A DNA stretch of 64,000 bases from Dysgonomonas sp. PF1-14 (GCF_029892965.1 NZ_JARXWN010000002.1:310001-374000); one strand, 5' to 3'; positions 25,090 through 36,063 are shown, counted from the first letter of the stretch. Numbers and translations are program-made. The notes: generated from the letters alone by a model not told the origin.

Positions 25090-28000
25090 TTAATTCTTTA
25101 ATTCTGAAGATTCGTCAAATTTATCAAATGTCTCAGCCGCCATGCGCACATAGCTCTTGTAACGCCACATAGCATTGTTCTGAGCAGCCTGATATAGCTC
25201 TGATGCTTCAGACGGATTCGATTTCTGAAGAGAGGTGTAACGAACCTCATTGCCTAAGAACTCCTGGAACTTAGACCAATCCGGCTCTTTACTATCCATT
25301 GTAAACGGATTCTTGCCTTCTTCTTCCAACATCGGGTTGTAGCGCCACAGGTGCCAGTATCCGCAAGCAACTGCTGCTTTCTCTTCATCCTGAGCGTGTC
25401 CCATACCTTTACGCAATCCGTGACTGATACAAGGTGAGTATGCTATAACCAGCGATGGGCCTTTATATTCTTCGGCTTCTTTGATCGCTTTCAGGCATTG
25501 TCCCTGATTAGCTCCCATAGCAACCTGTGCTACATAAACATAACCATAAGTTGTAGCAATCATACCTAGATCTTTCTTACGGATCTTCTTACCTGCAGCA
25601 GCAAATTTAGCTACAGCTGCAACCGGTGTAGATTTAGAAGACTGACCTCCGGTATTAGAGTAAACCTCTGTATCGAGTACTAGGATATTTACATCTTCAC
25701 CTGTAGCGATAACATGATCGAGACCGCCGAAGCCTATATCATATGCCCAACCGTCACCTCCGAATATCCAGATAGAACGTTTGATCAGATATTGCTTCAA
25801 AGAGTAAATCTCTTTGCAATAGTCACATTTATCTTTCTCTACTTCAAGAAGCGGCAACATACGTGCTGCGATTTCTTTTGTAGCCTCAGACTCATTTTTA
25901 TTTTCAATCCATTCTTTGTAGATAGCCTTGATTTCAGCTGAACACTTATCGCAATCTTGTGACTGAGTCATCAGTTTAACTAGCCTGTCGCGCATTGTCA
26001 TATTAGCCAAAGCATAACCGAGACCAAACTCAGCATTATCTTCGAACAATGAGTTTGCCCAAGCCGGACCTTTACCTTCCTCATTCTTACGGTAAGGAGT
26101 TGAAGGCGCAGAACCACCATATATAGATGTACAACCAGTAGCATTGGCAATAAGCATACGATCTCCGAATAACTGAGTAACAAGTTTGATGTATGGAGTT
26201 TCTCCACAACCCGAACATGCTCCGGAGAACTCAAACAACGGAGTAGCAAACTGAGAGTTTTTCACATTCAATTTAGTATCCACAAGGTGAGCCTTGCTTG
26301 TTACATTTTTGATCATGAAATCCCAATTGTTCTGCTCAGGGAATTGAGTTCCGATCTCAACCATTTTGAGGGCTGAATTACCTTTCTTACCCGGACAAAT
26401 ATCAGCACAGTTACCACAACCAAGACAGTCGAGAACGTCTACCTGAATGCGGAATGCCATACCATCGAATTGTTTTCCTTGCGCTTTTAGCAATTCAATA
26501 TCCTGAGGAGCTTTTGATTGTTCTGTAGCATCCAATACAAACGGACGGATAGTTGCGTGAGGACAAACATAAGCACATTGGTTACACTGGATACAGTTTT
26601 CGGCTTCCCAAACAGGAACGAATGCTGCTACTCCACGTTTTTCGTACTCTGTTGTACCATGATCCCACGTACCGTCTTCACGACCTACGAATACCGACAC
26701 AGGAAGGTCATATCCGCGTTGAGCATTTACCGGACGAACCACTCTCTTTATAAATTCAGGAGCATCGTCTTCTTCTGGTTTGCCAACTACTATATTTGCC
26801 CATTCGGCAGGAACTTCAACTTTTTCTATTTCAATACCACGATCTACGGCAGCGTAATTCTTATTGACTACATCTTCTCCTTTACGTCCGTAAGACTTCA
26901 CGATAAATTTCTTCATCTGCTCTACAGCCAAATCGAAAGGTATAACATTCGAAATTTTGAAGAATGCCGATTGAAGGATTGTATTTGTACGACCTCCAAG
27001 ACCAATTTCCGTAGCAATCTTTGTCGCATTGATTATGTAGAAATTGATATTGTTTACAGCCAGATATTTTTTCACATGATCAGGCAAATAATTACCTACT
27101 TCTTCCTTGCTCCATACAGAGTTTAAGAGGAATGTACCGTTTTTCTTCAAACCTTTTGTCACATCATACAGGTGAAGGTATGCAGGAACGTGACATGCCA
27201 CGAAGTTAGGTGTATTCACCAAATAAGTAGAACGGATAGGATTGTCACCGAAACGAAGGTGAGATGCTGTAAATCCTCCCGATTTCTTAGAGTCGTAAGC
27301 AAAATATGCCTGGCAATATTTATTTGTGTTATCCCCGATAATCTTAACGGTATTCTTATTAGCACCTACAGTACCGTCAGAACCTAATCCGTAGAATTTA
27401 GCTTCGTATGCAGATTCATCCACTGCTACTTCTTCTTTCATCGGAAGAGATTTGAATGTAACATCGTCTACTATACCGATTGTGAAATCGTTCTTAGGCA
27501 TAGCCATTGCCAGATTTTCATACACCGACATTATCTGCGCAGGCGTTGTATCTTTAGATGAAAGTCCGTAGATACCACCAACAATAGTTGGAGCATCTTC
27601 TTTTCCATAGAATGAGTCCTTAGTATCCATATATAATGGTTGACCCGGAGCTCCCGGCTCTTTTGTACGGTCAAGAACTGCTATTCTTTTCGCAGTTTTA
27701 GGGATTGCACCCAAGAATGCTTCAACCTTGAACGGACGATAAAGGTGAACAGCTACCAAACCTACTTTCTCGCCTTTAGCATTCAGATAGTCTACTGTTT
27801 CTTTAATAGCCTCTGTTACAGAACCCATAGCGATGATCACACGGTCTGCGTCTTCAGCACCGTAATAATCGAACAGATTATATTTACGTCCTGTTATTTC
27901 AGATATTTTAGCAAGGTATTTTTCTACAATTTCAGGTACTGCATCATAGAATTTATTTGCAGCCTCACGAGACTGGAAATAAATATCGTCGTTCTGAGCT

Positions 28001-28659
28001 GTACCGCGAGTCACCGGATTCTCCGGATTCAAAGCTCTTTCGCGGAATTCTTTGATAGCATCCCAGTTTACCAGCGGAAGAAGGTCTTCCTGTTGCATTT
28101 CTTCAACTTTCTGAATTTCGTGCGATGTACGGAATCCATCGAAGATATTCATAAATGGAATACGGGAATCTAATGTTGCCAAATGAGGAACAGCCGAAAG
28201 ATCCATTACTTCCTGTACCGATCCTGAGAAGAACATAGCAAAACCTGTCTGACGGGCAGCCATCACGTCCTGATGGTCACCAAATATAGACAAAGCCTGT
28301 GCTGCCAATGCGCGCGCCGAAATATGGAAAACGCTAGGAAGGAGCTCCCCTGCTATTTTATACATATTAGGTATCATCAGCAACAAGCCCTGAGAAGCTG
28401 TATATGTAGTTGTCAGTGCACCTGCCTGTAACGAACCATGAACTGCACCTGCTGCTCCTGCCTCAGACTGCATTTCCTGTACTCTTAATATTTCGCCGAA
28501 GATGTTTTTGCGTCCGGCGGCCGCCCATTCATCAACGTACTCTGCCATAGTTGATGACGGTGTGATAGGATAGATCGAAGCTACTTCGCTAAACATATAT
28601 GAAATATGCGCCGCAGCCTGATTACCATCACATGTCAGGAATTTTTTTTGTTTAGCCAT
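25090..28659 (-). CDS. nifJ: Pyruvate:ferredoxin (flavodoxin) oxidoreductase
   Basis: Single-chain PFOR of 1189 residues that oxidises pyruvate with CoA to acetyl-CoA, CO2 and reduced ferredoxin or flavodoxin. In order it shows the pyrimidine-binding domain with YPITPSSTMAEY near residue 35, the gamma-like domain near 450-560 (GLGSDGTVGANKN), two [4Fe-4S] motifs (CIQCNQCAYVCP near 690 and CLGCGNCADICP near 745), and the C-terminal TPP domain with GDGWAYDIG near 960 and SNTGGQSSKSTP. Length is normal. It is the main pyruvate-oxidising enzyme of anaerobic Bacteroidales, and fldA at 12.9 kb could be its partner. It is transcribed alone. Confidence 0.96.
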   Translation of the reverse strand: MAKQKKFLTCDGNQAAAHISYMFSEVASIYPITPSSTMAEYVDEWAAAGRKNIFGEILRVQEMQSEAGAAGAVHGSLQAGALTTTYTASQGLLLMIPNMYKIAGELLPSVFHISARALAAQALSIFGDHQDVMAARQTGFAMFFSGSVQEVMDLSAVPHLATLDSRIPFMNIFDGFRTSHEIQKVEEMQQEDLLPLVNWDAIKEFRERALNPENPVTRGTAQNDDIYFQSREAANKFYDAVPEIVEKYLAKISEITGRKYNLFDYYGAEDADRVIIAMGSVTEAIKETVDYLNAKGEKVGLVAVHLYRPFKVEAFLGAIPKTAKRIAVLDRTKEPGAPGQPLYMDTKDSFYGKEDAPTIVGGIYGLSSKDTTPAQIMSVYENLAMAMPKNDFTIGIVDDVTFKSLPMKEEVAVDESAYEAKFYGLGSDGTVGANKNTVKIIGDNTNKYCQAYFAYDSKKSGGFTASHLRFGDNPIRSTYLVNTPNFVACHVPAYLHLYDVTKGLKKNGTFLLNSVWSKEEVGNYLPDHVKKYLAVNNINFYIINATKIATEIGLGGRTNTILQSAFFKISNVIPFDLAVEQMKKFIVKSYGRKGEDVVNKNYAAVDRGIEIEKVEVPAEWANIVVGKPEEDDAPEFIKRVVRPVNAQRGYDLPVSVFVGREDGTWDHGTTEYEKRGVAAFVPVWEAENCIQCNQCAYVCPHATIRPFVLDATEQSKAPQDIELLKAQGKQFDGMAFRIQVDVLDCLGCGNCADICPGKKGNSALKMVEIGTQFPEQNNWDFMIKNVTSKAHLVDTKLNVKNSQFATPLFEFSGACSGCGETPYIKLVTQLFGDRMLIANATGCTSIYGGSAPSTPYRKNEEGKGPAWANSLFEDNAEFGLGYALANMTMRDRLVKLMTQSQDCDKCSAEIKAIYKEWIENKNESEATKEIAARMLPLLEVEKDKCDYCKEIYSLKQYLIKRSIWIFGGDGWAYDIGFGGLDHVIATGEDVNILVLDTEVYSNTGGQSSKSTPVAAVAKFAAAGKKIRKKDLGMIATTYGYVYVAQVAMGANQGQCLKAIKEAEEYKGPSLVIAYSPCISHGLRKGMGHAQDEEKAAVACGYWHLWRYNPMLEEEGKNPFTMDSKEPDWSKFQEFLGNEVRYTSLQKSNPSEASELYQAAQNNAMWRYKSYVRMAAETFDKFDESSELKN

Positions 28660-28749
28660 ACCTTTTGTAATAGTTGATTATCTTTTAAAATTTACTTTAT
28701 TATTTTGATGGGTCTGAAAACAGATCGTTCTTTCGACCGGAAAATATAC

Positions 28750-29940
28750 TTAATACAGGAAACCGAATAGCCAGAGCGGAATTACATTCTTCTCTCCTAT
28801 CTCCATATTGCCTACAGCATAAAACTGTTCCGGTTTGTTTTTACCTCTGTTTTTCTTTCCTTCTATCTTAAATTTAAACTTCTTATCTCCCGCCAGTACG
28901 ATGAAAGTCCCCGCTTTCGTCCCTTTCTTCAGCTTACAGTCGCTATGGTGAATCTGATTGTAGAAGAAGGTTTCACGCAATGCCTGATCTTCGATAGGTG
29001 CCATCTTCAACGGAAACATAAGATTTGTATTGTGCATGTATACAAGCTCCGGTTTCTTCGGGAATTCTTCGTCCTCCCTATACAGCATATTTATCAATCG
29101 GGCACTTCTCAGATATTCCATATAGTTTGTCACTGTCGCCCTCGATATCTCACAATCGATACTCAGCTGACTGATATTAGGTTTACCCGGAGAGGATAAG
29201 GACAATAGATATAACAGTTTACGCAACTTGGGCAAATAAGACATTTCTATCTGTTTGATAGATAGTACGTCTACCTCCAACATCATGTTTACTGTTTTAA
29301 GCAAATTTTCCGAAAAGTTTCTTTTTTCGAGAAAGAACGGATAATATCCATGATGCATGTATGACCAGAAATGTTCGAGCGGGTCTATATGCGAACAGAT
29401 ATCTTCTGCTATTTTTTGATGATTCTCTATTATTTCGTCTAGTGTATATGCTCTAAAGTCTTTGTTTAACAGGATATTCAGAAATTCACGATATGAAAAG
29501 CCTCTCAGATTGTAAACTGAAACAACCGAAGCCAGTTCTTCGTCTTCTCCGAGTTTCATTACTGTAGACCCCGTAAACACGATTTTCAGTTGTGGAAACA
29601 AATCATAGCATTCCCTGAGCTCTCTCGACCAATCGGGATATTTATATACCTGATCGAGTAATAATGTCTTTCCACCCCTATCTACAAATTCTTTAGCAAA
29701 ACTGGTAATCGATCTTACCGTAAAATAGAATTGATTCAGGTTGATATAAAGACAATCTCTCTTATCCAGATCAAAGAATTCTTTTGCGTACTGAAGCAAA
29801 AAAGATGTTTTGCCGACACCTCTGGTTCCCTTTATGCCTATCAGCCGATGAGACCAGTCTATTTGCTTCATCAATAAACGGGGAATAACTCCATCCAGAT
29901 GCTCGACTAAATACCTATGCGTTCTAAAAAATGATTCCAC
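28750..29940 (-). CDS. AAA-family ATPase with DUF4143-like C-terminus
   Basis: A 396-residue P-loop ATPase. The Walker A GTRGVGKTS is near residues 38-46, a LLLDQVYK Walker B-like strand near 93, and the sensor strand KIVFTGSTVMKL near 118. The C-terminal half has a winged-helix-like SQLSIDCEISRATVTNYMEYL and the ETFFYNQI region typical of DUF4143. Such proteins are common in Bacteroidales and their role is unknown; mobile-element, toxin or DNA-related functions have been proposed for relatives. The gene has its own weak promoter-like box (TACCTTCG on the minus strand near 29965). Confidence 0.78.
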   Translation of the reverse strand: MESFFRTHRYLVEHLDGVIPRLLMKQIDWSHRLIGIKGTRGVGKTSFLLQYAKEFFDLDKRDCLYINLNQFYFTVRSITSFAKEFVDRGGKTLLLDQVYKYPDWSRELRECYDLFPQLKIVFTGSTVMKLGEDEELASVVSVYNLRGFSYREFLNILLNKDFRAYTLDEIIENHQKIAEDICSHIDPLEHFWSYMHHGYYPFFLEKRNFSENLLKTVNMMLEVDVLSIKQIEMSYLPKLRKLLYLLSLSSPGKPNISQLSIDCEISRATVTNYMEYLRSARLINMLYREDEEFPKKPELVYMHNTNLMFPLKMAPIEDQALRETFFYNQIHHSDCKLKKGTKAGTFIVLAGDKKFKFKIEGKKNRGKNKPEQFYAVGNMEIGEKNVIPLWLFGFLY

Positions 29941-30147
29941 TAGTAAAAACCTCGTTTAAACTCGACGAAGGTACTTATTTTTTTACTTTGTTGCAATGTC
30001 TGCTTAGCAATTTTAATCATTTTTTATCAAAAAAGCACCCAAAATATAAAAAACAGAGCAAGAATGAAAAGCAACCCTCGCCAAAGGTTTATCGGCAGTG
30101 GTATTTATATAGCGCAACGAATAAGTCAATAATCACCTACAAGACAG

Positions 30148-30957
30148 TTATTTATAATATTTTTTATAAATTCGGGCATACTCTCTCGTCTTCTTCACCT
30201 CTTTGATCCAAACATTAAGAGAATCCAGCAGAACCGGAGATTTTTCACTGACAGCCCATGCTTCCAGATGAGTGAATCCAATAAGGGTAGAATAGTCTAT
30301 TTCGGGGATCGAACGGGCAACTCTGGCTGCAACAATCTCATCACAAACAGCATAATCTATTTCTTTGGCTGCGACCATCATAGCCAGTTGTTCCTGCCCG
30401 TAAATAGGGTCTTCTTTCACAAAAATGGTATCGCCAATCTCGTGTGATAGGTTTCTTATGCGTAATATCGCCGGAGAATTTTGCGGGACATACAAGGTCT
30501 TTTTAGCCAGATTGAGGTGGCTTCGCAATGGTTCTGCTCCATCATTATATTCTTTCTTCCGCTGAATCAGCACCTGCCTGTTTTGTGCAACAGGTTCAGT
30601 GAAACGCAGCGAAGTCCTTAATTCGGATGTTACGGGTATATTTCGTGCCATAACATCATACTTCCCTTTTTTCAGTCCATCGATACTTTTATCGAGACTG
30701 GATTCGAGTAATATCTCTATTTCGAATGGGATACGCGATTTAAGAAGCTGTATGAGGTCATGATTGAATCCTGCAATAGTGTCACCCGACACATAGTATC
30801 CGGCGGGATTATAATCGGTAACAATATGCAGCACTCCATCTTCTTCTATCTGCGACAGGTCTTTAGGAGAAGACGTACCTCTGAGAAGAAAGAAAGATAT
30901 TACAGCCAATATAATTATAAGTGCTGAAATGATTATGAAAATCCTTTTCTTCAACAT
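30148..30957 (-). CDS. Membrane-anchored solute-binding protein (SBP_bac_3 type)
   Basis: A 269-residue protein with an N-terminal helix (about 5-25) and no clear lipobox, so it is either anchored in the inner membrane or secreted. The rest is a periplasmic binding protein type 2 fold of the amino-acid/MltF kind: GVLHIVTDYNPAGYY, IAGFNHDLIQLL, GLKKGKYDVMARNIPVT and EQLAMMVAAKEIDYAVCDE. It lacks the lytic transglycosylase domain found in MltF and has no permease or ATPase neighbour. It lies 5 bp after the putative porin gene and is probably translated from the same mRNA. Confidence 0.78.
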   Translation of the reverse strand: MLKKRIFIIISALIIILAVISFFLLRGTSSPKDLSQIEEDGVLHIVTDYNPAGYYVSGDTIAGFNHDLIQLLKSRIPFEIEILLESSLDKSIDGLKKGKYDVMARNIPVTSELRTSLRFTEPVAQNRQVLIQRKKEYNDGAEPLRSHLNLAKKTLYVPQNSPAILRIRNLSHEIGDTIFVKEDPIYGQEQLAMMVAAKEIDYAVCDEIVAARVARSIPEIDYSTLIGFTHLEAWAVSEKSPVLLDSLNVWIKEVKKTREYARIYKKYYK

Positions 30958-30962
30958 ACCCG

Positions 30963-33017
30963 TTAATTATTGAACTGCCACGAGATACCTAATTTAAAGC
31001 CACGAGGATTGATCGGATAACGATACAAAGAGAATGACTCGGCATTTCCCATACCATCGGCCACATTGTACATCATCATAAAGAAGCGTGTATATTTGAG
31101 ATGCAAGTTCAGGTAGGCATTCACCACAGGAAAATTACCGATTTCCATATTTTTCTGGTTATAAAACTGCATAGTGAGCGGCTCATAGCCCGGCATATAG
31201 TATTTTGAATGATAATGTACATCGGCACCAAGCTGCAAAGTAAGCACTTTAGCAATTTTGGTTGTCAGATATATATTAGAATACACACTCAGAGTAGGCA
31301 ATGGAATCACATCCTTATCTCCTGTTACTTGGTACACAACCTGATTATCCCAATGAAAAATCCCTGCCTGAAAGTCTTGGTCGAGCCTGAAAGATACAAC
31401 TTGTACACTACCCGATTTCTGATGAACTAAACGATCAGTTCCATAGTAAATGTAGTCTGTTACATTCTCAACTCCGCCTCTAAGCCTTGTCCTTGAAAAG
31501 GAGAATTCCGGAAAAATAATCTCCCCACCAACATATACTCTTTGGGTATTATTAAAATCTTCATTCCAGTTCCAGTATTTAGATGAAAACGTACGCTGAA
31601 AATAACTCGGACTAATACCTTTAGCATAGGCATTCGCCTTAGCCGATATATTCTTGCCCCACAGGCTAAACATGGTGGTCACCTCTCCTTCGAGCTTATA
31701 ATCGCTATTTATGAAATCAAATTCTCCGGATGCTCGGTATCTCAGGTATTTTCCTTTCTCTTTCGACAATACTCCTCCTATAGTCAGGGAGTTCTCACTC
31801 TCCCTTGTATGCAATCCGGGAAGTCCTCCGGGACGGGAGTATTTTCGCATATCGTACTCAATGAAAGCGGTCAGACCGAATTTGGTCCAATTGCGGAACC
31901 CTTCATTCATAGCAAGTGCCAATGTATTTTTGAAAGAATAGTAAGCCATATAGTCATCTATATAGCCACTATATTTATTTTGCTCGATGATTTCTCCATT
32001 AGCATTCTCTGTCGGTGTAGGTTTATAGAGATCATCCAAACCACTAAATCCGGAAGTTATGCCTCTGCGCTGATCGGTGTAATGCGTAGTTAATATGGCA
32101 CTGGCAAGGGGAATATAGTCTTTCTTTTTACGCAAACCCGTCACACTATCGTTTATCGCATACTCTTCCATATCGTTACCCAAGTCGTAACGATTGGTAA
32201 CATACAGGTGACGTCCACGTATCTTGTTGCGTGTATCCTGCATCCGCGTTGGGATATCCAGTGTATTTCCAGTGTAGCGCACAGCATCAGGATTGAGAAT
32301 ATAAGTGGAATCAGCAATACCTCCATTCTCCAGAATGGTAAAGTTATTGTTATGGAAAAAGGCGTGCATCTTATATTTATCCCCTATGTAACTGGCATAG
32401 AAGTCGTAACTTATTCCCTTGTTAGACTGGGAATTGTAGAATCCACGCGAATAAATATAATCGAAATCGAAACCTACGTTCAGCTTCTTGCCCATATTCA
32501 TAGATAATTCACCCTGAAAGCGTTGCTCCTGCCTTTCGCCCCCGCCTCCGCTTTGGTATTTGATATTGGAGTAAGGCACTTTAGTATTCAGAAACAACTG
32601 ATCTTCCGGATCTTTACGCCACAAATACAAGCCATCCAGAAACATAAATCGTGAAGCTTCGGGACGCTCAAAGAAAATCTTCGATTGAGCAGGCGAACCT
32701 ACATTCCCGAGATATCCCATAGCTACTCCGGCACCATCTACCAGCATACTATTATGGAAGTTCTGAGGCATAGTATCGCGAGGCAGAAATATACGTTCAC
32801 CAAGACGTGGAGTTATTTTCCATGCAAAAATATTAGGAACGACATTTTTTACCGTATCTATTATATTTTTCCCTGTCGGAAAGTTTATTGAATCGAGATG
32901 CAGGGAGTCGATACCCGCAACAGGGGGTGACGTGCGTTGAACTTTAGGCCTGTCCTGAGCATTTACTGCCAGAAAAGACATGGAAAACACAAGAGCTGCC
33001 AGTATATATTTTTTCAT
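30963..33017 (-). CDS. Putative porin (Porin_10-like outer-membrane protein)
   Basis: A 684-residue outer-membrane protein with signal peptide (MKKYILAALVFSMSFLAVNAQ). A long N-terminal part contains FFERPEASRFMFLDGLYLW, then come many amphipathic strands with aromatic girdles and a C-terminus ending GFKLGISWQFNN, as expected for a beta-barrel. It resembles the large putative porins of Bacteroidales. The start at 33017 is chosen over 33035, because a -7 box (TAAGTTTG) lies at 33023..33030, which would place the longer start upstream of the promoter. Substrate unknown. Confidence 0.8.
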   Translation of the reverse strand: MKKYILAALVFSMSFLAVNAQDRPKVQRTSPPVAGIDSLHLDSINFPTGKNIIDTVKNVVPNIFAWKITPRLGERIFLPRDTMPQNFHNSMLVDGAGVAMGYLGNVGSPAQSKIFFERPEASRFMFLDGLYLWRKDPEDQLFLNTKVPYSNIKYQSGGGGERQEQRFQGELSMNMGKKLNVGFDFDYIYSRGFYNSQSNKGISYDFYASYIGDKYKMHAFFHNNNFTILENGGIADSTYILNPDAVRYTGNTLDIPTRMQDTRNKIRGRHLYVTNRYDLGNDMEEYAINDSVTGLRKKKDYIPLASAILTTHYTDQRRGITSGFSGLDDLYKPTPTENANGEIIEQNKYSGYIDDYMAYYSFKNTLALAMNEGFRNWTKFGLTAFIEYDMRKYSRPGGLPGLHTRESENSLTIGGVLSKEKGKYLRYRASGEFDFINSDYKLEGEVTTMFSLWGKNISAKANAYAKGISPSYFQRTFSSKYWNWNEDFNNTQRVYVGGEIIFPEFSFSRTRLRGGVENVTDYIYYGTDRLVHQKSGSVQVVSFRLDQDFQAGIFHWDNQVVYQVTGDKDVIPLPTLSVYSNIYLTTKIAKVLTLQLGADVHYHSKYYMPGYEPLTMQFYNQKNMEIGNFPVVNAYLNLHLKYTRFFMMMYNVADGMGNAESFSLYRYPINPRGFKLGISWQFNN

Positions 33018-33022
33018 CGGTG

Positions 33023-33030
33023 CAAACTTA
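33023..33030 (-). promoter_or_regulatory. -7 box of porin gene (possible leaderless transcript)
   Basis: On the minus strand TAAGTTTG ends 5 bp before the ATG at 33017, so transcription may begin at or next to the start codon. Confidence 0.5.
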
Positions 33031-33114
33031 CACAAAAAATGAAAATTGAGACGTTAATGATTCCTTAAAAACAGGAGAGAAGGCTATTTATTGTATTTAA
33101 ACCCGCATTTTCCA

Positions 33115-34230
33115 TCAGATTACACCTTTGGTAGATGGTAGTTCATAATTGAATATATCCCGCTTTTTAGCCATTTTCAGAGCCCTTGCCAAAGCTTTAA
33201 AGATTCCTTCTATCTTGTGATGTTCGTTTGAGCCTTCTGCTTTTATATTCAGATTCATTTTTGCCGAATCGCTCAGAGATTTAAAAAAGTGAAGGAACAT
33301 CTCGGTTGGCATATCCCCTACCTTCTCGCGATGGAACTCAGCTTCCCATACAAGCCATGGGCGACCGCCGAAGTCGAGTATGGCGGAACACAGACAATCG
33401 TCCATAGGCAGGCTGTATCCGTATCGCTCTATACCGCGCTTGTCGCCGAATGCTTTATGTAATGCTTCGCCCAAAGCAATGGCTGTATCTTCTATTGTAT
33501 GGTGTTCGTCCACATTCAGGTCACCTTTTACTTTTATGGTTAGATCCATACCGGAATGTTTTCCGATTTGTTCGAGCATATGATCGAAGAATCCCAGTCC
33601 GGTAGAAATATCGCAATTACCTTTACCATCAAGATTCAGAGCGACATATATATCTGTTTCCTTAGTAGTCCGTTTGATTTCCGCTTTTCGCTCTCCTGCA
33701 AAAAGGAATTCGCTTACAACATCCCAATCGGTTGTTTGAAGTACACAGATATTTTTTAATTCTTCCGGTACATCCATGTCTTCTCTTAAGAAAATGGCTT
33801 TACAACCCAGATTCTTAGCTAATTCTACATCGGTCATCCGGTCACCTATCACAAAAGAATTAGTCATATCATATTCTTCTGTCATATATTTGCCAAGCAT
33901 ACCCGTACGGGGCTTGCGAGTAGGCGCGTTATCCTCGGGAAAGCTGCGGTCTATCAGGATATCATCAAACGTTATACCTTCTCCTTGTAATGTTTTCAAC
34001 ATCAGATTGTGGACAGGCCAGAATGTATCTTCGGGAAAAGAGGCTGTACCTAAGCCGTCCTGATTGGTAACCATTACAAACTCAAAATCGAGATTCTTGC
34101 GGATGAAATACAGGTTACGGATAACTTTAGGATAAAATTCCAGTTTCTCGAAGCTATCCAGTTGATAGTCTACAGGTGGTTCTATAACTAACGTTCCGTC
34201 ACGATCTATAAATAATGCCCTTTTTTTCAT
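33115..34230 (-). CDS. hisB: Histidinol-phosphatase / imidazoleglycerol-phosphate dehydratase
   Basis: Bifunctional 371-residue enzyme of histidine synthesis. The N-terminal HAD phosphatase (about 1-165) starts with FIDRDGTLV and has VTNQDGLG and the [14 protein letters not shown] motif. The C-terminal dehydratase (about 180-371) has [30 protein letters not shown] and [19 protein letters not shown] with the metal-binding histidines. It is the last his gene in the operon, 42 bp after hisC; the spacer contains the AGTTTACTAGT motif also seen at 55.3 and 57 kb. Confidence 0.95.
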   Translation of the reverse strand: MKKRALFIDRDGTLVIEPPVDYQLDSFEKLEFYPKVIRNLYFIRKNLDFEFVMVTNQDGLGTASFPEDTFWPVHNLMLKTLQGEGITFDDILIDRSFPEDNAPTRKPRTGMLGKYMTEEYDMTNSFVIGDRMTDVELAKNLGCKAIFLREDMDVPEELKNICVLQTTDWDVVSEFLFAGERKAEIKRTTKETDIYVALNLDGKGNCDISTGLGFFDHMLEQIGKHSGMDLTIKVKGDLNVDEHHTIEDTAIALGEALHKAFGDKRGIERYGYSLPMDDCLCSAILDFGGRPWLVWEAEFHREKVGDMPTEMFLHFFKSLSDSAKMNLNIKAEGSNEHHKIEGIFKALARALKMAKKRDIFNYELPSTKGVI

Positions 34231-34272
34231 TTGATTTTAGTTTACTAGTGTTTAGAGTTCTAGTTTACTATT

Positions 34273-35301
34273 TTATAATTGTTTCAATGTTTCAATCAGC
34301 GTCTTATTCTCCCCATCTGTTCCCACTGTTATACGCAGACAACCTGCACATAGCGAAACAGAATTACGGTTACGAACAATTACTCCTTTGTCAGCCAACT
34401 GTTTGTAAAGGCCATTGGCATCTGCCACCTTTACCAATAAGAAATTAGCATCGGTAGGATATATTTTTTCAACGAAAGATAATTTTGGTAATTCTGTTTT
34501 CAGATAATCACGTCCTTTCAGTAGAATGGAAACCCATTCTTTTCTCAATTCGAGTTTATCCAACTCTTCGCTAACAAAGTTTTGGGTAAGGATATTTACA
34601 TTATATGGGTATTTCACCTTATTGAATAACTTAATTATATCCGGAGATGCGAACGCCATTCCGAGACGGACAGCAGCTAATCCCCATGCTTTGGAGAAAG
34701 TTTGCAGGACAATCAGATTCGGATATTTGTCCAGATCGCCCAGCCATGTGGCTTCGGAAGCAAAATCGATATAAGCCTCATCGACAATGACAATACCGGC
34801 AAATGAATTGAGTATTTTTTCTATTTCTTTTCTGTTCAGCAAATTTCCGGTCGGATTGTTCGGCGAACAAAGGAATATGATTTTTGTATTGTTATCTATC
34901 TTCTCCAGAAGTGTTTGTGCATCCAGATCGAAGTTTTCATTCAGCAATATTTTGCGGTATTCTACATCATTCACATCGGCACACACCTGATACATACCGT
35001 AAGTAGGATCGATGGCGACAATATTATCGGTACGCGGTTCGCAGAAGATACGTATAACGAGGTCGATAGGCTCGTCACTACCATTCCCTAGAAATATTTT
35101 CTCCGGCTCAATATCTTTTATTTTGGCTATTTTTTCTTTCAGCTTCCATTGCAGCGGATCGGGATAGCGGTTGTACTTATCATTCAGTGGATTCTCGTTT
35201 GCATCGAGAAAAACCGAAGCCTCACCTTTAAATTCATCGCGTGCCGACGAATAGGCTTTCATATTCCAGACGTTTTTGCGTACTAATTGTTGTAGGTTCA
35301 T
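34273..35301 (-). CDS. hisC: Histidinol-phosphate aminotransferase
   Basis: PLP-dependent fold-type I aminotransferase of 342 residues that converts imidazole-acetol phosphate to histidinol phosphate. It shows [36 protein letters not shown] and the PLP-lysine region [14 protein letters not shown]. It starts 3 bp after the stop of the Thg1-like gene, so it is read from the same transcript. Confidence 0.95.
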   Translation of the reverse strand: MNLQQLVRKNVWNMKAYSSARDEFKGEASVFLDANENPLNDKYNRYPDPLQWKLKEKIAKIKDIEPEKIFLGNGSDEPIDLVIRIFCEPRTDNIVAIDPTYGMYQVCADVNDVEYRKILLNENFDLDAQTLLEKIDNNTKIIFLCSPNNPTGNLLNRKEIEKILNSFAGIVIVDEAYIDFASEATWLGDLDKYPNLIVLQTFSKAWGLAAVRLGMAFASPDIIKLFNKVKYPYNVNILTQNFVSEELDKLELRKEWVSILLKGRDYLKTELPKLSFVEKIYPTDANFLLVKVADANGLYKQLADKGVIVRNRNSVSLCAGCLRITVGTDGENKTLIETLKQL

Positions 35302-35304
35302 TTA

Positions 35305-36063
35305 CTATTTAGATAATATGCTTAGAATCAGATCATAATAACCTTCTTTCAAAGGCAACTCATAATTAATATATAATGTATTTCTTTTGGCAATAACTTT
35401 CTCTCCTGTTTTTGGATTAAAACTTTCCTTATCAGTCTCTTTCCAATAAAAACCGATACCTCTCTTTTGCCATGATGGAAGACCATTAAAATTTATACCA
35501 TAAGAAAAGAGTAATTCGTTTTTATCCGAAATGCTTATCTTCTCTATTCTTTTTGTGGCTTCGCGTTTATTAAAGCCATCTTTACGAAGCGTCCAATAAC
35601 AATGAGCATTCAAAGAATTACGATGTGCGTCTTCGTTGCGCCACCGGAAATAGTCTATCACAAGATTTTTATTAGGAAATGCCGATATGCGGCAATCAAA
35701 TGCGGCAACACCCCCTAAAAGGGTTGAAAACTTGGCACTGGCTTCTCCAGCTAAAATAGAATCAAATTTTCTTATTTTCCGCCCAAAGCTATTTTCATTG
35801 TAATGAAATAGCAAGGATATTTCATCGCTCTGTGTATAACCATATATAACGTTGAAACCACAATTCATCAGATGTTTAGTAGTCTCGACCATATAATCGC
35901 GAAATTTCGGATCGAAAGGAGCTTCAAAATCATACTTCTCTTTTGTCAGCTTTGTAAAACCCCGACCATCTATACGGGCAACAATATACATTTCAGGAAC
36001 AATGCAAATATCCTGAGCAGTTTCATAAACCCGCATTTTCTTATCTAAATCATCAAACTTCAT
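35305..36063 (-). CDS. Thg1-like tRNA 3'-5' nucleotidyltransferase
   Basis: A 252-residue protein of the tRNA(His) guanylyltransferase/Thg1-like (TLP) family, which adds nucleotides in the 3'-to-5' direction to the 5' end of tRNA. The metal-binding motif ARIDGRGFTKLT is near residues 29-40 and YTQSDEISLLF near 76-86. YFRWRNEDAHRNSLNAHCYW is near 138-157 and is typical of the bacterial branch. Its start overlaps the stop of the kinase-like gene by 11 bp, and hisC follows after 3 bp. Bacterial TLPs can repair 5'-truncated tRNAs; whether this one acts on tRNA(His) is unknown. Confidence 0.9.
   Translation of the reverse strand: MKFDDLDKKMRVYETAQDICIVPEMYIVARIDGRGFTKLTKEKYDFEAPFDPKFRDYMVETTKHLMNCGFNVIYGYTQSDEISLLFHYNENSFGRKIRKFDSILAGEASAKFSTLLGGVAAFDCRISAFPNKNLVIDYFRWRNEDAHRNSLNAHCYWTLRKDGFNKREATKRIEKISISDKNELLFSYGINFNGLPSWQKRGIGFYWKETDKESFNPKTGEKVIAKRNTLYINYELPLKEGYYDLILSILSK

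Noticed and set aside
26518-27126. A 202-codon frame opposite the PFOR gene
   Set aside because: Antisense shadow of nifJ, very rich in Phe, Tyr, Cys and Ile, as expected from reading the complement of a conserved gene.
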